Below, piece after piece: positions 56,632-64,000 of a DNA stretch of 64,000 nucleotides. The DNA is taken from positions 682,001-746,000 of the forward strand of contig JAYWVB010000006.1 in NCBI GenBank assembly GCA_039881045.1, in the 5' to 3' direction. The DNA comes from Chaetomium olivaceum. Its lineage: Eukaryota > Ascomycota > Sordariomycetes > Sordariales > Chaetomiaceae. The translations under genes and the position numbers were made by a program. Within the stretch, counting starts at the first letter, position 1; each line of letters starts with the position of its first letter. Below the pieces are notes generated by a model that saw nothing but the letters and a program-made list of their open reading frames with translations, ran no database searches and was not told the origin of the DNA.

Positions 56632-57143
56632 GGGGTAACTAGGGTAGGGCCTACACTATTATTCCGGCTGCCGGTCTGTGGTTCCTCCCGAGAAGGGGCG
56701 GCCCGGTTGGATGGTCGCAAGATAGGGGACCGACTTTAAGAATCCCATCTGCGCCGCATTCCCACAGCGTCGCAAGGCGCCCACGCAACCCCCATTGGGA
56801 GAACCCCCACCTGCACCGTGGGAGGAGTGGGGACTGTCGTATTGTGCAAACGACCCGACAGGCGCGCGAGGTTCAGGTGCTCGCTCCTCGCTAAAATATC
56901 ACCGTTTCTAGTAGAATCAATGTGTTGCTTACGTCCATGGGCGCGCATTTAACTGGCTGAAATAATCCGCTTATTTCTGCAAGTGCTCTCGGTTCCATCC
57001 ATGGTGCTGTTCATACACGGTACAGCATCGGCCGCCATCAAATCTGCGAATCCGTCGGTCGGTCCGCGGCCGCCGATATCCATCCAATCCCAACCGTCGC
57101 GCAGTGAATCGTGCCACCGCGGAATTAGTCCGCGGCTGCAACT
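56632..57143. other. Intergenic between regulator and MCT-type carrier
   Basis: About 0.5 kb; promoter of the AflR-like gene and 3' flank of the carrier. No perfect TCG-N5-CGR site noted. Confidence 0.45.
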
Positions 57144-58911
57144 TTAAACTTTCCACGTTTCGTGCGACCGGCCCATGTAATAAGTCGAGATAGCCAGTAG
57201 GCCCGTACCTATCAGGCAAGTGGCAGCGGCAAATATCTGTAGCCCCGAGTAATCTGTGTCGCCTTGCCGGTTCAGGATGGCTCCCATGATTGGGAGTCCA
57301 GTTAAGGAGCTGTTGTGCGTATCAGGATGTCAGCACTTTAGCGGCCCCCAACGGGACGCGTGGTTTTTTGATAACAAAAGGACCCGGCAGAAAGAAAGAG
57401 ACGGAGACAGCCACTGACCTCACTGCGATAACCGTCTGGAAGGTGCCGAACCGCTGGCCCAGCGTGTCCAGGCTACCTGACTTGGCGACACAAGGCATGA
57501 GCAAACACACGAAGGCGCCGCTGACGAAGCCGTACACAAGGGCAAAAACAATGACGCCCGCCTGCGACGTGTGGTAGTTGAAGGGCAGCCACAATGCCAG
57601 AATAGACACGCCCGTCAGCAGGCCGCTCACGGTGAGCACGTTGAAGTGACCGATGCGGTCTCCCATGTGGGGAGGCAGGATGCGACCCGGGATCGACGCC
57701 GCGCTGTAGTTGAGAGGTGGTTGACTGGTTAGCCCATCTCGTCCGCAGCTTTCCCTCCTCACCGCCGCCGCCAAACTCAGAAACATTAAAGACCTACTTG
57801 ATGATGGAGATCAGGTACAGCGACAGCGCGGGCGGGAAATCTCGGCTGAGAGCCATGCTTGAGATGAAGTCGAAGGGCGCCCACAAGCCCCACCTGTAAC
57901 ACAGCAGTAGCGCCGCCACTTGTTAGCGGGCCGCTAAACGATGGTAAATCCTCCCGTCGCCAAGCCACCTTGGCGCCGTCGCAGGGCGGGTGGAGCCGAA
58001 GGCTTGACTTGACGACGAGGGGGGGTGGTACTGGGGGGGGCCGGCTTACATGACAAAGAAGGACCCAAACGTGTAGAAGGCGAACTGTTTGTCCTTAAAC
58101 AGGGCGGCATCGAACCACTTGGCATCCCTGTTCCACTTTTTCCGCGGCATGCGCGAGCGCACGGCAAAGCATGACAAGACTAACAAGATGCCGATCAGAA
58201 GGGCCGTGTAGCGGACGGCGCCGTAAAAGCCGACGCGCTGCATGACGCGATCGAAGAAGACGGGGAAGATGACGCCGCCAAGGCTGCTGCCGGTGCTTGC
58301 GATGCCCGTGGCTAAGCCGCGGCGGCGGACGAACCACTGGCCGACGCAGACCATGGCAGCTGTAAAGACGCCGCCCGACCCGATGCCGAAGCCAAGACCC
58401 TGCGCCAGGAAGATCTGGTAATAGCGGTCGGCCAGGCTCGTCATGCACAGCGAGAAAACGCACATGAAGGCGCACGGGTACAGCACCGGCGCGGGGCCGT
58501 ACGTATCGATGAGACGACCGAAGAGGGGGCCCGGCGCCCACATGAGGGCTAGCTGGGCCGCGAAGATCCAGGCGATGTCAGACGGCGTGTAGTCCTTGAG
58601 TGACGTTTGCTGATACGTGGCTTGGAAGACACCGATTCTGTATGTTATGATGCTCGTGTGAGTTGAGTTGAGCTTCACAACATGCACTACACCCTCCTCG
58701 CATTGTTGTCGAGTGGGGGTCCCACTTACGCATTCAGAAATCCGAAGCTGCAGAAGAGGCAGATAGTGGCACCGGCAACGCAGAGCCAGCCTTGCACGCC
58801 CTCTTCGGGGGGCAATTCTGGCTCGTTGGGGGCCGTTTCGGCCGGGGTTGGTTCCGGGACTTTGTCCGAGTTGGTCTCGGTCTGGTCGCTCATGGCGGCT
58901 TCGGCAGACAT
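57144..58911 (-). CDS. MFS transporter, monocarboxylate-porter (MCT) type
   Basis: Five exons: 58911-58730, 58637-58050, 57893-57798, 57703-57419, 57309-57144; 438 aa, all phases agree. A short acidic N-terminal region (PEPTPAETAPNEPELPPEEG) leads into GWLCVAGATICLFCSFGFLN and AIGVFQATYQQTSLKDYTPS, the usual first helix and loop of fungal MCT-like carriers. GPLFGRLIDTYGPAPVLYPC is the A-motif equivalent after helix 2. LGFGIGSGGVFTAAMVCVGQ, RRRGLATGIASTGSSLGGVI and the last block SSLTGLPIMGAIL, TYYMGRSHETWKV complete twelve helices. It would move a carboxylated compound across the plasma membrane, plausibly the PKS acid or its derivative. A TCG-N5-CGA site lies 258 bp upstream. No break. Confidence 0.85.
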
Positions 58912-60019
58912 TTCTGTAAATTTGAGGAAAAGCTGATGCTGTGAGATGATGCTGTCAAAGTTGCTGGAAGCTTGTGGAGGAGGCGAAGAGGCAGAAGTTC
59001 AGAACTTAAACTGGGAGTGTCGTACAGTCGCGGTCGTAGTGAATCTGCCTCCTTTTTGTTTTTTCCCTTTATTTCCCAGGGCCGTGCAACACGGTGCAAG
59101 CTAGGCGACGATGGACCTGAGCCGAGTGAGCAGTCCTCCGGATGAGACTCAAGCTGTTGGCGCAAGGGTCGAACGGCGAAGAGTAACAGATCAGCGGCCA
59201 CTGCAGCAGCTACCGGTGACTTGTTGCGTCGCGGGGATCGGAATGCCACCCTACCTTTATATGGATATGGCCCGTCATCCCGTCCCCGACCCATATTTTG
59301 TCCTGCAGGCAGTCCATCATGTTGCAATCTGCGTCAATGAGGTGTTTTGTCAGCAATGGAAGAGAGACGGGAGACGAGCAGTCATTGCTTGCAGCTCCAT
59401 CAGAGTGGGGGACGGCAGGCACTAGCGGCGGCCGACGGAAGGAGCTGCAAAAGGTGACAATTTAATTTCACTAAAACAACCATGCGAGACTGGATGGAGT
59501 TTTTCTACCAACCTGGAACGGGCTATTTGGGCATCATAGAGATACACTTGCAGATTACATTGCCCGCAAAGGCATTTGATCATAGAATTCACAAGGTACC
59601 TATTACAAAGTCAGAGCCTAGCTTTAGGAATTACTTGATCTATAGTTCGTGTATTAAATCTTAGATGGAGGCTAATGACGCGCTCTTCCATTCGAGGGAT
59701 GTTGCAGCCGCCTCTTACAGACTTACCCGATTAAGCCCAATTAAGTGAACCGAGAATTAGGCACAGTGAGTTTAGGCGTGTATCCACAACCCGACGGCGG
59801 GGCCGACAAGGCGGCCGCCTTCCCGCCATGTTTCCCGCCATGCTTCCCGCCCTTGCCTTCTCACCTCATCGTATCGCCGAACCCGCACCGTCTTGGAATT
59901 GAGACCTAAAAGATGAAAATCTGAAAATTTGCTTTTGCCATTAAGACACATTCGACTACCATCCACAACCGACATCCGCTATCTGCCATTCGTTCGCCGC
60001 CTCCCGAGTCCGGTCCGAA
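58912..60019. promoter_or_regulatory. Divergent promoter between MCT carrier and second Zn2Cys6 factor
   Basis: 1.1 kb shared intergenic region with one perfect AflR-type element near the carrier side. Open frames inside have no domain. Confidence 0.5.
59169..59179 (+). promoter_or_regulatory. AflR-type site TCGAACGGCGA
   Basis: Exact TCG-N5-CGA palindromic consensus, 258 bp upstream of the MCT carrier ATG. It supports control of the carrier by the neighbouring AflR-like regulator, though a single 6-fixed-base match can arise by chance. Confidence 0.45.
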
Positions 60020-61840
60020 ATGGCGGCCGCCCATGCCGCCTTCGTGTGCCTCACTTGCAAAGCCCGGAAGAAAAAGTGTGACAAGGTCTTGCCCTCCTGC
60101 GGCTACTGTAGTGGGTAAGCTACACCACCTACCTAACCCTGCATCGGCGGGAACTACCGCAACTGCATCAACGGGAACGACATCGATGATCGTACTCTGA
60201 CACGACAGCGTTCCAGTAAACGGGTACATTGTACCTACGCCTCCCCGCTAACACCCTCCGCGGAGATTGGAGCCAGGAGCCCAAGCACAACCACAGACAC
60301 AGATACAGGCACAGGCACAGGTACAAGCCCCGCCGCTCGCCATGTGTCCGTCTTCCGCTGTGCACCCTTGGCGGACGACGTGCGTTTCGCCTTGAACACG
60401 GTCCCAACCGAACCGTCAGCGGCCGCGGCGAGCCTCTATCTCGAAGCCAACCGCCTCATCCGCGCCACCGGCCAGTTCCCCGACGACATTTACACCCGCT
60501 ACCGTCTTGGCATCCATACTCACCTACCCGTCATTTGTTTAGAGACATTTGACAACAATCTCTTCACTCTAGCAACCGCTCCGGCTCCCGACTTCTCCGT
60601 CCTACTTGTGACCATATGCTTGATAACCTACCTCTCCGAGGCGGCCCCGCAACCCACAGGGGTTACCGCCCGATCCACCATTGACCGGACCACTCTTCAC
60701 CTCGCCGCCCGGTCCCTCTTTGCCCAGGTCCGCGTATCATCCCCGCCCTCGATCCCTTTGATCCAAGCGGGCCTGCTTCTAGCCGTATACGAATATGCCC
60801 GGGGTCACCCGGACGATGCCTTTGCTTCCCTCGCAGAGTGTGCTCGCATGGCCTACGCCGCCCACATCTGGCGTAGTGTTTCTCCACCCCAGTCGCCGCA
60901 TGCCACTCTCGAGAACTTGCCAAGACGTTCGGTCTCCTCCCATTCGTACCTGCAGGCCGAAGAGGCAGCAAACACATGGTGGGGGCTCATCATCTGCGAG
61001 CGGTAATATCATCATTTCTTCAGAGATTACTTAGGTGATGCTATGACTGGCCTCTGACTGACTGCGCAGCACCATCTTCTGCGACGTGACGGTCCCCGAA
61101 CAACCGTTGCTCACCGTCGTCCCCGGCGCAAACGCTCGGCTGCCAAGCGAACCCGAGGAGTTAGCCCAGCTTGACGCTCCAGAACTCTGTCCGAGGCCGA
61201 ATATCACCGTCTCGTCTTTAGCATCGGAAGGAGTCGGCGGGTTTGGTCGAGCCGCCCAGGCGGCTCTTCTGCTGGACCAGGTCCTAAAGAGTTTTCAAAC
61301 CCCCAACCTCAATGACCGGCTAGTTCACCTCGACGGACTAGATGCTACTCTCCAAACCTTCTTAACCGTGGTACTACAGCAGTCCCACGGCAAGCCTGGC
61401 CCCTTTTGCGGCGCAATATCACTGGCTATCAGGTCAATTCCGCGTCCCCGCTTTCGATGGCTTACATGACGATTGCCTTGCTAACCACTTCCGTTCGGAT
61501 AACTAGAGCCCTGTTTTTCCTTCATCTGCACATCCTCGACCAACCTCCGCAGACGGTGAGCGCCAAGTTCAGATCGCTTGACGAATGGCGTGGAGGCTCG
61601 CAAGCGGCCCTCGATACAATTACCAAGATGGTTGTCGACATCGCCGACTCCCACGAGCATGTGCCACCGGAGCGAATGGATTCACTGCCGCCGAGCTTTT
61701 GCTATGATATCCTCTTGGCGGTGCGGCACATTCATACGAAGCCACATACTGATACCTGGTTGCGGGAGGCTGAAGAGCGGCTCCGGGACTCCCTGTATCG
61801 GTTTGAGCATCGATGGGGGGTCAAAGCCGGTCAGCCCTGA
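60020..61840 (+). CDS. Zn2Cys6 transcription factor with fungal-specific middle homology region
   Basis: Four exons: 60020-60114, 60217-61002, 61070-61432, 61507-61840; 525 aa. The binuclear zinc cluster is complete across the first splice: FVCLTCKARKKKCDKVLPSC then GYCSGKRVHCTYASP (C-x2-C-x6-C-x6-C-x2-C-x5-C). A Thr-rich linker encoded by a dinucleotide-like repeat (TDTDTGTGTGT, near 60297-60330) precedes the long helical regulatory region: LYLEANRLIRATGQFPDDIY, SIPLIQAGLLLAVYEYARG, AYAAHIWRS, WWGLIICERTIFCDV and LREAEERLRDSLYRFEHRWG. This is the common fungal-specific transcription factor fold. As a second regulator at the cluster it could control export or a later branch. No break and good splice sites, in contrast to the AflR-like gene. 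Confidence 0.85.
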
Positions 61841-63292
61841 GAGGGCGACGTATCTGGTTCGAGAGGACTTTTAACAATCATCCCGCCGAGACGAAAATAC
61901 ACGATAACATAAATGCCAGTCAGCATGGAAATTGTCTTGGATTTGTTGGCAGCAAGGTTCATGGATTGCAGACAGTCAGCGTTGAGGACTAGCTCTTCTG
62001 TCGAGAGCAACAGAGCAATGGAGCCCCGGATAACCAGGACGGCAATAACATCCCGGCCAACATCGGCCTTGATTCTCTTGCCCTTCTTGCAGCCTACGTG
62101 ATACGCACCCTTAGGCATCGGGCCAAGAAATTCGGCATCCAACGCGACAGTGATTCAGTATCGGTGGGCGGCTGGATCATCTACTTCGAGCTCACGCCAG
62201 ACAAACAGCGCCCGGAGGAACTGAACCTGCAGATCCTGGGTCAGCTGGTCGAGATAGGGTATGGAATAGATACAGCCTGACAGAACTTCGGGGAGATCAG
62301 TCGACTAGTCATTTGGCTTGGATAAGACAGGCAAAGCAAGTGAATTGGTGGGCTCATTCGCGGAAATCCACTAGGAGCGCGCAAGTTATGGAGAGCGAGC
62401 GGGTATGAACCATTTGTCCCGGAGACCCGGAATTCTCTACTCCTCGGTTCACTAATCGTGCAAAAGCAGTTTCTTCTTCGGGGCAGGGTTCTAGATGCAT
62501 CTATCTAGGTATCCCGGGGACTTGCAGCCTAGTACCACTGGAAAGAAAGCTGTGTGTAGGGTTCCTGCCTAATGTATGTTCTAACGTGCGGGGAGTTCCC
62601 AACACCCCTAGTCCTTGATTGTACCCCTTAACAGGGAATTAGTACGCGGAAAAGCTAGTATACAAGCGACCCATCCCCCGCATTGTCTCCCTGTTGGTCC
62701 ACTCGGGGTGGTTCACAGCATCAGGTCAGTCTTCGTCTCCAACAATATCGCCCCATGCTGTGGGACCGGCCCCTGGCTCTACATATGCTTGAGAGCGAGC
62801 GCGAGGAGAAATGTCTCGTCATACCTACAGTCCCGCCCGCCCGCCCGGGCCGCACATTACCCTGGCAGCTCCGGTTTTTGCCGCAGTGCCGTCGACCAAA
62901 AGTCACCACTCCCGTCCATTACGGTTCGCCAAGATATTCTCCGTGGCAATGCCCAACCCGTCGCTCTCGAACCGCAGCCCGGGCTGGGTGCAGAAGTTGT
63001 ACTCGCTCAAGGGGCCGGCGCTCGGCGCGGTACACGGGTGCGGCTTGGGTGAATCCGTTACAGATGGAGCTTTAAAAGTTTAACGAAGTGTTCATGTTCT
63101 GCGAAAGATGGTGGTGGAATAGACGTGGTTCAAGTTGTAGTTGTATGTTCTATTGATTGATGAGCGTTCATGGGTAGGTACCTATATAAGGTACCTACAC
63201 AGGGTCCCGAAACCGAACCAACCACCATCAAATGAATTAAAAGTCCATTTGATGTCCCAATTACAACGTCTACGGGCTTGCTATGTCGTCTT
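61841..63292. other. Intergenic with an orphan open frame at 61993-62280
   Basis: The plus frame 61993-62280 has no ATG but reads like protein (ANIGLDSLALLAAYVIRTLR, then GGWIIYFELTPDKQRPEE). It could be a relic or a last exon whose first exons I cannot find. Frames at 62615-63083 have no recognisable domain. The rest is the 3' flank of the DHA14-type pump gene. Confidence 0.35.
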
Positions 63293-64000
63293 TTATTTTA
63301 CAACGGGAATAGATTCCCCCTTTTCTTGCCCATTGGACTGCTCGGCCACCTGCTTCTCCTTTCTATCTTCAATCCGCCTCCATCGTAAGAAGAGAGCAGC
63401 AACAAAGGCCAAAGCACTGGTTGCTACTGGGACAAACTGCATTGGATTAGTGCCAAAGTAGAGGAGGACAGCGATGTGCAGGTGGGAGAAGGAGGAAGGG
63501 GAAACAAACGTAGACTCTGGTGATGGCATAGTTATAGGCATCCAGCACCGGTACAAACAAATCTGGGAAGTAGTGCTCCGCGGTTTCCCGCACATGACCC
63601 GTGCCCGCTTGCAGAAGGAGTCCGATCTGTGCTTGGCTAAGACCGGCGTCACCCAGCACGCTGCGGAGGTATGTGTTGAAGATGCTGCCCGCAATGACCT
63701 GGCTGACTGTGGCACCGAGGTATTGGGAAAAGAGGCCGAGAGAGACGCCAACGGGAAGCAGCGGGGAGCCTTCGAGGTCCTGCTGGAGGATCAAGGTCGT
63801 TACCTGCATGGTCAGGCCAACACCGATGCCCTGCAGCACCTGAAAGCCGACCCATTCACCTGAGGGCGTGTCGAAGGCGGTAAAGGTGGTATAGAGGCCA
63901 GCGGCGATGCACATCAGCAGGGACCCAACAAAGAACCACGGGTTGTAGTAACGAGCTCGGATAGCTAGAAAGGACACAGACAGTTAGCAATGCAGTAGAA
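63293..64000 (-). CDS. MFS drug/toxin-efflux pump, DHA14 type (3' part, cut by window edge)
   Basis: Last two exons: 63964-63510 and 63436-63293; the 5' part lies beyond 64000 (acceptor TTTCTAG at 63971-63965). The visible protein covers the C-terminal helices of a 14-TM major facilitator: NPWFFVGSLLMCIAAGLYTT, GFQVLQGIGVGLTMQVTTLI, LPVGVSLGLFSQYLGATVSQ and VATSALAFVAALFLRW, with a polar tail ending EKGESIPVVK. It matches the aflatoxin-pump/DHA14 group common in secondary-metabolite clusters, where such proteins export the product or protect the producer. Its presence at the right edge indicates that the cluster probably continues past the window. Partial by position, not by mutation. Confidence 0.8.

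Overview
The window is nuclear DNA of a filamentous ascomycete, most likely a sordariomycete. Coding sequence is GC-rich. Genes are broken by short introns (about 50-210 bp) with GTRAGT-type donors, a CTAAC/CTGAC-like branch and an AG acceptor. The protein set is typical of Pezizomycotina: an NR-PKS with its own regulator, fungal Zn2Cys6 factors, eL13, mL50, and a small GYRADC-tailed protein. Exon joins were worked out by hand from frame and splice consensus.

Left part (1-36.9 kb), mixed housekeeping and accessory genes: a seven-bladed PLL/DUF346-type lectin without introns; a small four-helix membrane protein; a BTB protein; a DUF3818/PXB-like protein; a secreted multicopper oxidase with broken frame; a Cys-rich secreted protein, also broken; a coiled-coil protein; a 3-ketoacyl-CoA thiolase; a single-pass Cys-rich surface protein with a 19-base G run in its leader; a 4.4-kb gene-poor AT-richer stretch with a perfect 71-bp tandem duplication and a 33-codon Cys-rich mini-ORF; a VWA-Vwaint-Vint protein; ribosomal eL13; a SmgGDS/RAP1GDS-like armadillo protein with a GC-AG intron; mitochondrial mL50; a COX14-like mitochondrial protein; and a nuclear-type unknown ending in a CxxC motif.

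Right part (36.9-64 kb), a polyketide gene cluster running off the right edge. It holds a non-reducing PKS (SAT-KS-AT-PT-ACP-CMeT-TE) divergent from a P450. Next come a GDSL hydrolase, a questin-oxidase-like Baeyer-Villiger enzyme, an FAD monooxygenase, an AflR-like Zn2Cys6 regulator and an MCT-type MFS transporter, all on the minus strand. A second Zn2Cys6 factor follows on the plus strand, then a DHA14-type MFS pump cut by the window end. The likely logic is a C-methylated aromatic polyketide released by hydrolysis, then hydroxylated (P450, FMO) and possibly ring-opened (questin-oxidase-like), under two regulators and exported by two carriers. No prenyltransferase, terpene cyclase or acyl-CoA ligase is visible, so a meroterpenoid route is not supported inside the window.

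A cross-cutting feature is a series of one-base frame breaks, several of them compensated pairs and several at C/G homopolymers. They hit at least seven genes, while neighbouring multi-exon genes (eL13, VWA-Vint, P450, questin-oxidase-like, MCT carrier, second Zn2Cys6 factor) assemble without a single break. Sequence error is the simplest explanation, but decay of individual genes is not excluded.
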